Assembly: GCA_965153355.1 (NCBI GenBank) | Contig: OZ231126.1 | Location: 102,052,001 to 102,116,000, forward strand | Direction of reading: 5' to 3' | Origin: Flaccisagitta enflata | Lineage: Eukaryota > Chaetognatha > Sagittoidea > Aphragmophora | Length of the DNA stretch: 64,000 bases | Shown here: one piece after another, positions 52,326 through 62,527 of the stretch | Numbering within the stretch: the first letter of the stretch is position 1 | How the letters are laid out: each line of letters starts with the position of its first letter | Position numbers and translations under genes: made by a program | The notes under the pieces: generated by a model | What the model saw: the letters and a program-made list of their open reading frames with translations, nothing else | Told to the model about the DNA's origin: nothing | The model's database searches: none

Positions 52326-55300
52326 TCATGGGGCCGAATGGATGGGAGATAATGGCGGAGGGGTTGGCGATTTCCATTTCGCCCAACAGAGAGAGTCGAT
52401 ATATTTCCAATTATTCTTTTTCTTTCCTCCTCTTCCTCCTTCCCTTTCTCTTTTCTTTGAGGGAATTGTTGAGGTCGATTGGTAATGGAGAAAGAAACTT
52501 GGATCTTCGCTCGAAATTTTCCCGTTTGCGACGCTGCCTTTGAATCTTGGTTGACCCCTCCAAAAAAGGGGGAAAAAGAGATTCTTATTCTTGAATTTTC
52601 GATGGCGTGAGACAAAGGACGGCCGTGAAGACGTAAATGGATGGCGTGTCGCAGACCAACGCCAAGCAGATGTGTCTTGACACAAAAAGGATAATGACCA
52701 GCACTTGTCCAATGATGAACCCGGAAACTTGACCAAAGATAAACCGGGAGACTTGTTGTCCAAGGAAGACGGAAAGGACAAATTCTTCATATTGTCCAAG
52801 GAAGACGGAAAGGACAAATTCTTTATATTGTCCAAGGAAGACAGAAAGGACAAATTCTTCATATTGTCTAAGGAAGACGGAAAGGACAAATTCTTGATAT
52901 TGTCCAAGGAAGATGGAAAGGACAAATTCTTCTTATTGTCCAAGAAAGACGGAAAGGACAAATTCTTATTGTCCAAAGAAGACGGTAAGGACAAATTCTT
53001 CTTATTGTCCAAGGAAGACGGAAATGACAAATTCTTTTTATTGTCCAAGGAAGGCGGAAAGGACAAATTTTTCATTTTGTCCAAAGCGGAAGAGGACAAC
53101 GACGACTTGATGTCCAAAGCAGGTGAGGGAAACAACTTGATGTCCAATGCAGATGAATAGGACAACGACTTGATGTCCAAGGCAGATGAAATGGACAATG
53201 ACTTGATGTCCAAGGTCGGCTTTTTCTTAACAGAGGCCGACGACAAAGTTGAAGATAGAGAAGATGATGTTGATGAATATGACGTCGACATTGTCGTCAT
53301 TAACGTCGAACAAACGATGGATGAAGGAAACGGAGAAATTTTCAATTTCAAAAGTCTTTTCCCCTTTCTCTTCTCGACAATGTTTTTGTTTTCCTTCATC
53401 GTCGAAGTGAAGAGATTGACATCATCATCATATTCTCCTCTAAAGCAATCACCTCCACCTTTCTTGCCACCACCACCACCACCACTTTCAAACACGTCAC
53501 TGCCACCACATCCATTTCTTTCTCCGTCGGTCCCTTTCAAATTCAATTTCACTTGGGCTTTATCGATGAGAATGGATGGAGGCTTCTTTGGACGTGTCTT
53601 CGACCTTGAAGTGGGCGATGAACTCGATGAGGGTGAAGCTGTAGCTGAGGCCGGAGATGAGGCCGGAGATGAGGCCAGAGATGAGGCCAGAGATGAGGTC
53701 GGAGATGAGGCCGGAGATGAGGCCGGAGATGAGGCCGGAGATGAGGCCGGAGGATCCAACGTCGACTTCATCGTTGCCGACATTGAATAAACGATCACGG
53801 GAAGATGAGATGAGAGAAGAGAAGATGAAAGTGAAGAGAGAAGTTGAAAGTCGAACTCGAAATTTCGCTCTTTTTCCGTTGACAACGAAGTTGCTGCAGG
53901 GACTGGAGGATCTTGAAAATTAATGGCTGAGGCGGAGATTTCTTCTCCATCTTCCTCTCTTTTGTCAGTTTTCCTTTCCTCTCCCTTATTTTTCACTGTC
54001 GATTCGATGGAAATGAAATTCGTAGCCACCCAATTCGTTTCTTCTTCACTGTCTTTTTCTTTACCACTTTCCCCTCCACTACCATCGCCTCCACCCACCA
54101 ATGAACATGATGGAGACGAAGCTGAAGAGTAATCAAATGACGACTTGGCTTTTGCCGTCGGGAATGAAGAGATGGATTCGTTGATGTTGTCGCGGATATC
54201 CTGTTGTTGCTGTTGATGACGGGGATTGTTGGATGATGCGTTGATTTTGGCTCGGCAATCACCTCCTCCGTCACCACCCCCAACACTTCCCATGACGCCT
54301 CCGTCACCTCCACCATTACTGCCTGTTGTGGCTTTTGTTGATGAGAGCAGATGCGTCTTAGCCGGAGAGAGAATATGAGAGACGTGTGAATCACTTCCAC
54401 CGCCTCCACTGCCACCTCCACCACTGCCATCATTGACCACCTTTCCACTCTTGCCGACGCACACGTCACTTCCGCTTTTCTTTTCTGTGGAAGAAGTCGG
54501 CTCTGGGAAATACGTCTTGGTCGGAGGTAGAGATGAAACATGGGAATCTAAGAAATCATCACCTCCACTATCAATTCCGCCGCCGCCGTCCATGACTGCA
54601 TTGCCACTCCCACCGTCACAACTGTCACAACTACCTTCACTTTTAGTAGAAGAAGATGATTTTGGGGAATGAGTCTTGGGCATTGGAATGGGAGATGAAA
54701 CAGAATCAGTAAAACTATCACCTCTTTCAATTCCACCGCCACCTAAAACGCCACTACCACCATCACTTACTCTTTCGCAGTCGAGTCCATCTGAGGCTTT
54801 TATATCGACGGCGATGGATGGAGGTTGTGTCAAACACATCTTTGGCGTTGGAATGGGAGAAGAGATAGTTGGTCTTTGCCAAACATGAGTATCATTATAA
54901 CCGCCACCACCTTCCAACCCTCTATCTCGGCCGCCTCTACTCCCACTTCCAATGATGTCAATGCCTTCACCTTCTCCTTCTCCATCACTCCCGTTGATTC
55001 CCGCCTTTGGGGTTTCGGTCTTTCCGGAAGTCGGAGTTGGCAATAAACGCATCATGGGCAGTAGAGTTTCCAAATAACGGCGCGATTCTTCGATGAGGAC
55101 GCAACATGGATACATAGTGGTCACAAAGAAACTGATTGATTCACTTGGCAAAGTTCGGTATGCGGTTGAGATCGCGACGTTATATGTGTTTACCATCGCG
55201 ATGTGACATTGTTGGAGTTGTAAAATGTTCTCTGCTGACGGCGTATTTGATGCAGAGAAAAGAGACTCCGAAATTTGTTGATGAAGTGCCGGAAGCTGAA

Positions 55301-55343
55301 GACGATTCACCAACGTATCGACGTTGTTGCAAAGGACGTCCAT
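52326..55343 (-). CDS. Gene D: large low-complexity Ser/Gly/Lys-rich protein with ordered N-terminus
   Basis: ORF of 1005 residues. Residues 1-105 are non-repetitive and look helical (DVLCNNVDTLVNRLQLPALHQQ, QLQQCHIAMVNTYNVAISTAYR, CCVLIEESRRYLETLLPMMRLL). Gly/Ser-rich sequence follows, then repeated blocks with SPIPxPKT and SGGGGSDSH motifs, an ASSP repeat (about 545-585), and about ten copies of a 12-residue SLDNKKNLSFPS unit. Downstream, two GAAATGGAAATCGCCAA-type segments suggest short exons, so the real 3' end may be spliced and the last about 100 codons intronic. The N-terminal domain might be a matrix or capsid-like domain, but I recognise no family. The style resembles gene B (Ser/Gly-rich then membrane segments). 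A TGACGTCA box lies 33 bp upstream. Confidence 0.48.
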   Translation of the reverse strand: MDVLCNNVDTLVNRLQLPALHQQISESLFSASNTPSAENILQLQQCHIAMVNTYNVAISTAYRTLPSESISFFVTTMYPCCVLIEESRRYLETLLPMMRLLPTPTSGKTETPKAGINGSDGEGEGEGIDIIGSGSRGGRDRGLEGGGGYNDTHVWQRPTISSPIPTPKMCLTQPPSIAVDIKASDGLDCERVSDGGSGVLGGGGIERGDSFTDSVSSPIPMPKTHSPKSSSSTKSEGSCDSCDGGSGNAVMDGGGGIDSGGDDFLDSHVSSLPPTKTYFPEPTSSTEKKSGSDVCVGKSGKVVNDGSGGGGSGGGGSDSHVSHILSPAKTHLLSSTKATTGSNGGGDGGVMGSVGGGDGGGDCRAKINASSNNPRHQQQQQDIRDNINESISSFPTAKAKSSFDYSSASSPSCSLVGGGDGSGGESGKEKDSEEETNWVATNFISIESTVKNKGEERKTDKREEDGEEISASAINFQDPPVPAATSLSTEKERNFEFDFQLLSSLSSSLLSSHLPVIVYSMSATMKSTLDPPASSPASSPASSPASSPTSSLASSLASSPASSPASATASPSSSSSPTSRSKTRPKKPPSILIDKAQVKLNLKGTDGERNGCGGSDVFESGGGGGGKKGGGDCFRGEYDDDVNLFTSTMKENKNIVEKRKGKRLLKLKISPFPSSIVCSTLMTTMSTSYSSTSSSLSSTLSSASVKKKPTLDIKSLSISSALDIKSLSYSSALDIKLFPSPALDIKSSLSSSALDKMKNLSFPPSLDNKKNLSFPSSLDNKKNLSLPSSLDNKNLSFPSFLDNKKNLSFPSSLDNIKNLSFPSSLDNMKNLSFLSSLDNIKNLSFPSSLDNMKNLSFPSSLDNKSPGLSLVKFPGSSLDKCWSLSFLCQDTSAWRWSATRHPFTSSRPSFVSRHRKFKNKNLFFPLFWRGQPRFKGSVANGKISSEDPSFFLHYQSTSTIPSKKREREGGRGGKKKNNWKYIDSLCWAKWKSPTPPPLSPIHSAP
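52740..53075. repeat. 36-bp coding minisatellite in gene D
   Basis: About ten units of TTGTCCAAGGAAGACGGAAA plus GGACAAATTCTTCATA; one unit is 33 bp. All lengths are multiples of three, so both strands remain open. On minus it encodes the SLDNKKNLSFPS repeat. Confidence 0.92.
53640..53756. repeat. 12-bp coding minisatellite in gene D
   Basis: About ten GAGGCCGGAGAT units; on minus they encode the repeated ASSP stretch. Confidence 0.92.
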
Positions 55344-55375
55344 TTCAAAGCATCACCGGCGTCGTTGCAAAGCAA

Positions 55376-55383
55376 TGACGTCA
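55376..55383. promoter_or_regulatory. CRE-like palindrome upstream of gene D
   Basis: TGACGTCA, the consensus CREB/ATF site, lies 33 bp upstream of the gene D ATG on the minus strand. It may be chance, but the position suits a proximal promoter or 5' UTR element. Confidence 0.35.
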
Positions 55384-56079
55384 CGCCAGAGAGGCGACAA
55401 TTGTAGAAGCTTGTCCGCGCTCACTGATCTTTGCTTCGCCGGTTGTAAGAGTAATTCAGAACGAGAATAGACGGTCTGAGAAAATGTTTTATTTGTAAAC
55501 AATTAGTAAACAACTCATATTAACAAATGGAGGCTAAGTTATCACAACAAACTTATCAAATCAAACATCAAGTAATGCTTCTAAGAATGTCATATACCTG
55601 AGAAAACTTCTACAATTGTCCAGCTCTACAGTAATGGCGGAATTATCAATTCATAGCAATGAAATTCATAATTGTTCTTAATCTGGGAAAAGAGAGAGAA
55701 TCATAATGGTTAGTTACTGTTTTCTTCCTTTACCACTGAAACAATAGGAAAAAGAATGAATACGTAGGAATTAACCACTGAATACGTAGGAATTAACCAC
55801 TGAATATGTAGGAATTAACCACAGAACATGTTCTTATATAAAGAAAACCATCCACGAATGGTTCTTATATAGAAAATCTGTCTCCGTTAAGTTTGAGTAT
55901 CGAAGCGAAGTTATTAAGCAAAGAAATCACCAGAGGGTGAGTTTAAGGAGAGGAATCGGGTGAGTTTAAATTGGCAAACAAATGAACACAGCGCCGGAAG
56001 CGCGCACACAGACTTTAACCAGACTTTAACCAGACTTTAACCAGACTCAAACCAGAACATGCAGAAAAACAAATGAATT

Positions 56080-56600
56080 AGAGTGGCTTAGAATGAAAAA
56101 GAATGACTTAAGATGACAGGAGATGACTTGAAATGACTCAAATGACTTGAGATGACATAAAATGACTTGAGATGATGTAAAAATGACAAAAACTACAAAA
56201 GCCAAAAAATGACTCATAATGACTTAAAATGACTTTTAATGACTTATAATGACTTGAAATGACTAAGAATGACTTAGAATGACTTAAAATGATCGGAAAT
56301 GACTTAGATTAACTTAAAATGTCAAAAATAACAAAAAATGACAAAATGACTTAAATGACTGAAAATGACTTAAAATGACTCAAAATGACTCAAAATGACT
56401 TAGAATGACTTGGAATGACTTGGAATGACTAAGAATGACTTAAAATGACTAAAAAAAACTTAAAATGACTTGAAATAACTTAAAATGACAAAAATAACAA
56501 AAAATGACAAAATGACTTAAAAGACAGAAAATGACAGGAAATGACTGAAAATGACTTAAAATGACATAAAATGACTTAAAATGACTCAAAATAACTAAAA
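56080..56600. repeat. (AATGACTTAA)n minisatellite
   Basis: About forty imperfect units of AATGACTTAAA/AATGACTTGAA. It ends in a GACCGACC-rich tract and the palindromic module at 56637. Confidence 0.9.
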
Positions 56601-59097
56601 ACGGACCGACCAACCGACGGACAAAGCGGGTCATAGAGTTGCATGCACGCGACTAAAAAGAAAAGAATCCAGGGTCTAATTCAAACCAAAGTCCCTGAGG
56701 GAATGATGTGCAAAACTGAGCCCTTTGCTATGATTGAAAATGCTGATTTTTTTGCACTGAAAATCATCAATAATTATACGATAAAAGTTGGCTTCAAGGT
56801 TGTATGGGAATTAGATGCAAGGTTAGGCGGAGGGGGTATCAAAAGAAACACAATTTACGATCGTACGAAATATAGGATAACCGGCGGTATGAGTTATTAT
56901 TCATGAGATGTTTGATTTAAGTATTTTAGATCTGAGATTGGGAGGGCCCAAAAAGATGAAATGGAGGGGTTCTAATTCTGAGAGGGCTGATATGTGGCTT
57001 AAGAGGGCTGATTTGAGGCATGACAGGGCTGATTGGGGGTCATTTTGAGACTTGAGAGTGTAGAGTAATGATCTAAGAGGGGAGGATGAATGGATAGACA
57101 GAGGGCTGACATGAGGCCTAGGACTAATTTGAAGCCTGCGAGGGCTAATTTGAGGTTTGAGGGAGTTGTTTTGAGGATTTAAAGGACCAATCAATGCCTG
57201 AAAGCACTGATTTGAGGACTGAGAGGGATGATTTCAGGTTTAGAATATAGGAATTACTCCTGTGTTCTACAGGTGAGCAAACATTTTGGCAGTGATGCAA
57301 AAAATGCCTGTAAACTTCAATAAAGCTAAGTATTACAAACTGATGGACCAACTGAACAACCAACCAACCCACTGACTGATGGACCAACCAATAGACAAAG
57401 TGAGAAGAAGAGTTGGGAAAATCCTCCAAGATTCCCATGACATCACCTAGGTTTGACAAGTCAAAACTCATGCATTTTTTTATTGGAGTTACAAAAAAAT
57501 GGTGATGGTTAGAAAGATCTTGAAAAAATCTTTAAAATGAGACCAATCTGGCATTTCTAGCTTTATTTGTTCAAAAGTTATGAGCAAAACAAGTAGAATT
57601 ATGACAAGAAATCAATGACCAGGAAGATAGTATTCCTCATAACATACCCTATGTTTGAGTGCTTATATTAGGCCCCTGACTATGAAGGTTTTTTTTACAG
57701 TTGGCTCTTCTCCGTTATACCATTCTCAAGAACTGTCCATAAGCTTCAATGCTATGTGTTTGTTTTGTCAAAAAATGTTCGGGAAGTGTAAGTTCAAGGG
57801 GGTCAAAGGTCAGGGGTCCAAGGTATGATCCCCCACAGGGGTCAAAATTTCAAAGTTGTCAAAATCAAAATCTGATTGCAGATTTGGATTCCTCTCAAAA
57901 AAGTAGAAAGAAAGTTATCTTCTTTTTTTTCATTTCTCATTCTAAGTGGGTCAAAATTGGGGTCAAAGGTCACGAGTGACCCCAATCTGACCTCACGAGA
58001 GATCAAAAATAAAAACACGGATAATTCAAATTCTGATACCAGTTTTGGAATCTTCATGAAAAATGAATTGATAGTTATTACTGTCATTTTTAAATTTTCT
58101 CAGAAAATGACTGTTAAAAATGTCATCATTTGTCATGATGCACAACAGGGTCTTAACAGAGATCTTGACTCACTGTGTATTCTGAATCTACTTATAAAGA
58201 ACACATCTCCTAAGCATACATATTCAATATAGATATGGCTTCTCTGACTTTTGATTGTCGCGTAAAGTTAACATTAGCTTTTGGGCAGGAGGACAAAGTC
58301 CTGTTGAACATGGGGAATTTTATTTGTTTGTTCATTTGTCTGTAGTTGTATCCCCCCCCCCCCCCTTTTGAGCTCCAATCAGCCTTTTCAGGCCTCCAAC
58401 TGACCCTCTCAAGCCTCAAGATGGTCCTCACAGGCCTCAAATTTGTCCTCTCAAGCTGCCTTAGATCATTTAGATTTCAAATTAGCTCTCAAACCTCCAG
58501 ACAGCTTTCCTGACAATTAAATCAACCCTTGCAAAAACCAATAGCAATTCAACAATGTGTCTGACCGACGGACCGACTGATACGGCATGGTGTAGTCGCG
58601 TGTCCGCGACTAAAAACTAAAACAGATTTGGACTTGTCAGACTGTGGGGACAAAACGAGTAGCTCACCTTACCTCACCGCAACCTGGTTTAGCCATGATA
58701 ACCCTTTCTCCTACGATTCCTCCTCTCTCATATTTTTTACACAATTTTTTTGGCCAAAAAAAGTTACCCATACATCATTATGTCCATAAATGACAGGAAT
58801 TCATTACATTTGAACATTTTTTGCCTAATTTACTGCATGAGCTTTATCAAAACTTAGGTTGAAAATTCCGACGATGCTTTTCTGCTTGCTTTCCCAAGAA
58901 ACCAACTCCTGTTTACCTCTACTGTAAGCCCAAAAAGCTTAAAAATGCAAAAGAATAAAAAACAGACTGACTGACCCACCGACTGACCGACCCACCAACA
59001 AAGAAGGGTGTGGAGTCACGTAGCTCGTGACTAGCAACTCAGTGAAGGTTCACACGGCCTTCTTCCATTTTATTCAGTTGGGAATTAGAGTGGGCTC

Positions 59098-59415
59098 AAT
59101 TTGGGCATTCAAATGAAATATTATTTCCATGCACTTTTCATGTTCTACTTGCATATTTAGAGCCTAATCTCATTGGAAAATCAATTTGGACCTGATCTAG
59201 GCACTCCATCAATAATGCTGTAGTTGAATAGAATTACTATGGAACAAATTTCTGTCATAACTCCAGCAATCAATTCTATACAACTACAGCATTGAAGACG
59301 GAGTGCCTAGATCAAGTTCAAATTGATTTTCCAAAGAGATTGGGCCCTAACATGCCAAAGGAACAAGAAAAGTGCTTGGAAATAATGTTTCATTCTCATA
59401 CCCAAATTTTTCCTA
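59098..59415. mobile_element. Compact foldback element with ~130-bp arms
   Basis: The left arm (59098-59232) and right arm (59287-59415) are complementary with a loop of about 55 bp. Shared words are GGAAAATCAATTT, GATCTAGGCACTCC, TTATTTCCA(T/A)GCACTTTTC. It looks like a long-stem hairpin. Confidence 0.85.
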
Positions 59416-60200
59416 TTCTATTGGGTATAGTGAGGAATATTGTTCCACTTTTCTTATCATGGCAAATCTTAAGAGTTAAAACAAATTCTTGTCTAAGGAT
59501 AAACCATTTCTCCATAGTAGAAAGATGTTGAATATTATATGACAAACTTTTATTTTCAATTTAGGGATGTGAAGATTAATATGCGAAGATTAAGTGCCGA
59601 CAAAACTACTTAACAGATTGTTACTTCAGATATGTAGAGATGAACTATGAACCCCCATGAGATACCTCATGCATTCAGAGTGTTTATTTAAAGCTTCACG
59701 GAGCTAGTTTGAAAGGATTTTTGTGCTTGAGAGAGCTGTCATGAGATCTGAGAAGGATGATTTATAGTCTGAGAGAGCACCAAAGAAAACTGTTTTAGAG
59801 ATCATGGAGGTAGGCTTAAAAACAGTTGCACATTCCCCCCTCAGCATACTGGATGTGGAAATAAAAGCAGAAGCTGCTTAACTATACACATCCCTGCGTG
59901 GAGGACTCAAAGGGCAACCTCCTCCATTGCAACTTGTGATGACAACTCAGGATTTTAAAACTGTAAGTCAACTGTAATATTTACAAAATTTACACAAAAA
60001 TAAAATGAAAAGAGAAGTGAACCTACAGTTAACTCCCACTCTATCGGATTTCAACTAACAAATCTTATCTGTTAAAGATGGGATTCTGGTAAAACAATCA
60101 TAGGAAACAAAAAACAAATTAAAGGGAATATTAATTTGCATTCATTATATGCGGAATTCTGTAAGTGGTGGTTCTGTTAGAGCAGGTGTTTTCGCGTATC

Positions 60201-60979
60201 CAACGCTTATCGACCTATCAATGCCCTATCGACCCTACTTCCTCCTAGTCTGTCAGTATGTCAAATAATAAGTCCAGGTTGTTAAATAGTAAAAGGTTTA
60301 TTCTTGTCCGATTACTGGCCTTGCCAGATTTAACACTGCAAAGAAATAATGAGATCATGTCAGTTACAATGAATATCTAGTAAAAGCAAGCAATATGTCA
60401 ATCATACATTCAATCATACAATCAATCAAGCAATCATTTGTACAAATATCCTAAATACTTACCAAGTGTGGACTTGTAACCAGAAAGTCGAAATATTCAA
60501 TGAGAATTCATAAATGTCAAATTAATTCTTGGAGACAAAAATTCAAGAGCGATGGATAAACGCTGATCAAAGCTATAAGCAATGAATCTAAGGCTCAGTT
60601 CTTTAGATCTGTTGTTTCTGCGCGTTCGTCGTCGTTCCGTCGAACACCCCCCACGTCGAACCGCTGTTGAGGTTAGACTTCTACGATGATGAACAGCGCT
60701 GAAAATGTTCCACGTTGAATGTTGTCCATTCGCCAAGTCCAGGTTTCACCAGGTTTCGCCAGGTTCCGCCAGGTTCCGCCAGGTTCCGCTGGATTCGCCA
60801 GGTTCCGCTGGATTCGCCCGTATGGGAAAGTGCCGTCACAGGTGACATATCTGTGACCATGGATTCAGGGTATTGCCCGCCCGTATGGTTGATACCCAAG
60901 TCAATGTTGACGATCATTGACTCATCAAAAGAGGAAAGAAAGAGCAGCTTCTTTCCTTAACGTTTCATATTTAATGAAA
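60201..60979. other. Putative 3' UTR/LTR zone of the BEL/Pao element
   Basis: Lies directly downstream (minus sense) of the integrase stop. It contains a 10-15-bp CAGGTTCCGCCAGGTTCCGC-type tandem repeat at about 60740-60815. One LTR of the element should be here, but without the second LTR its limits cannot be set. Confidence 0.4.
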
Positions 60980-62527
60980 CTACTCATCTAACTCTTCACA
61001 CTCCAGTTCCAATGGAACCAAGTGTTGGTGATGCCGCTCAAAGATTTTGTTGTCGGCAGTTTGCACGGTGTATCGGCGACCATGAGTCTCATCTTCCGAT
61101 ACACACTTGAGAATTCTTGCAATTCTCCATTCATATCTTGGTTGCTCATCAACCAAGAGCACCATCTGACCCTGATGGAGCTTGGGTGCAGATTTTCTCC
61201 ATTTTGTGCGTGGCAGAAGAGTTTGCAAATACTCTTGATGCCAGCGCTGTCTGAACTCTTCAGCTAGCCTGCGTACGTCACACCAGGCTGCACGAAGAAA
61301 ATCCCCTCTTGAAGGGATTGGTGGAAGAATTGTTGTCGATGATGGAGTGATTGTGTACGGGTAGATGAAGTTAGCCGGACACAATGTCTGCATGTCATTG
61401 ATGTCAGTTGATGCCTGAGTCAATGGCCTTGTGTTCAAAATGGCTGAAACTTGAGTCAAAGCTGTCTCAAAAGTATCAAGGTTGAGATTCTCCTTCTCAA
61501 AAAGGAACTTGAGATGGCGCTTAGCCGATCTCACGAGTCGTTCCCAGACTCCTCCAAAGTGAGGGCAGTGAGGCGGACCCCACTTCCATTCGATGCCTTT
61601 GAGCAGGAGCTCATCACTGACTTGTACATTGTTCCATGCTTTGATGGCATCCTTGATCTCTTTGGATGCACCCTTGAAGTTTGTACCATTGTCCGAGTAC
61701 AAAACTTCAAGGCCTGGGAACAAGTTATGGAACTTGATCAAGGCATTAATCAAAGTTGGCGTCGACATGTCCTTCAATGGCAACAAAGAAATGGCTCTTG
61801 TTGCCAGACATGTGACAAGCAACACCCACCTCTTGTGAGTTGCCCTGCCACCATGTTTAACTCCAAATGGACCAAACACATCAATTCCAGAAGCTCTAAA
61901 AGGCTTCACCAGTGTGACCCTCTCCAATGGAAGATTCCCTTCCTTCTGAGGCACTGGAATCTTGTCTCGTTTCTGGCACGCAACACAGAAACGTAGGACG
62001 CCGCTAATGGTTGTTCTTCCTCCAAGAATGAAAAAGCGTGATCGAAGTGCATAGAAAGTGTGGTTGATGGTAGCATGTCCCACTTTCTTGTGCTCGTGAC
62101 GGATCAATGCCTTTACATTGATGTCATCTTTAGGCAGTATCTGGGGATACTTTGCATCATAGCTGGTGGTCTCAGCATTCTTCAGTCTGCCACCTGCTCT
62201 AAGGACAAAATTGTTGTCGAGAAAAGGGTTCATGTTGGTTAATCGTGATGTCTTAGATCGCAATTCAGAGAATGAGTTAGGGTCATTCACTCCCAACTTG
62301 AGAACAGTGGCAATTTCAGTGTCAAAGTGCTGCATCTGAATTGCCCTGATCAAACAGGTTTCTGCAGTTTTGTACTGAGAAACTGTCACAGTTCGATCAT
62401 GTTTCAAACCAGTCATGCTCTGTTTCTGGGCCTTTCGCTTCAAGAATTCTAGAAAGGTCAGAAACACTTTCTGAGCTCTGGCAATTAGTTTGACTTTCCA
62501 TGGCCAGGTCTCACGTTGCGCTGCCAA
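60980..62527 (-). CDS. BEL/Pao pol, integrase part
   Basis: 515-codon frame. HHCC zinc module: H146/H151 (RHEHKKVGH) and C181/C184 (RFCVACQK). Catalytic core: D216 in ASGIDVFGPFGV, D279 in LYSDNGTNF, E329 in CPHFGGVWERLVRSAK, all hallmark BEL/Pao contexts. The C-terminal domain with GQMVLLVDEQPRYEWRIARI and RYTVQTADNK is the DUF5641-like module. The first ATG is probably not a true start, because the frame continues the upstream pol frame after a one-base shift. The catalytic residues are intact, so decay is recent. In BEL/Pao elements pol is one polyprotein processed by the element protease. Confidence 0.92.
   Translation of the reverse strand: MAAQRETWPWKVKLIARAQKVFLTFLEFLKRKAQKQSMTGLKHDRTVTVSQYKTAETCLIRAIQMQHFDTEIATVLKLGVNDPNSFSELRSKTSRLTNMNPFLDNNFVLRAGGRLKNAETTSYDAKYPQILPKDDINVKALIRHEHKKVGHATINHTFYALRSRFFILGGRTTISGVLRFCVACQKRDKIPVPQKEGNLPLERVTLVKPFRASGIDVFGPFGVKHGGRATHKRWVLLVTCLATRAISLLPLKDMSTPTLINALIKFHNLFPGLEVLYSDNGTNFKGASKEIKDAIKAWNNVQVSDELLLKGIEWKWGPPHCPHFGGVWERLVRSAKRHLKFLFEKENLNLDTFETALTQVSAILNTRPLTQASTDINDMQTLCPANFIYPYTITPSSTTILPPIPSRGDFLRAAWCDVRRLAEEFRQRWHQEYLQTLLPRTKWRKSAPKLHQGQMVLLVDEQPRYEWRIARILKCVSEDETHGRRYTVQTADNKIFERHHQHLVPLELECEELDE

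Larger units (their letters stand above)
55480..60200. other. Gene-free repeat region between gene D and the BEL/Pao element
   Basis: No supported gene. Contents: GAATACGTAGGAATTAACCACT repeats at about 55755-55830 (three units), AATGACTTAA-type 10-bp array at 56080-56600, hairpin modules at 56637, 58594 and 59014, GAGGGCTGATTTGAGGC-type units at 56930-57240 with complementary units at 58365-58450, and the foldback at 59098-59415. Short ORFs here show no recognisable domain. Confidence 0.7.

Noticed and set aside
52705-53790. Plus-strand ORFs with LSKEDGKDKFF repeats
   Set aside because: Mirror of gene D's in-frame minisatellite; the minus frame is far longer and has a non-repetitive N-terminal domain.
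56643-58232. Short plus-strand ORFs of 75-118 codons
   Set aside because: Composition is repeat-derived and no motif or splice context supports them.
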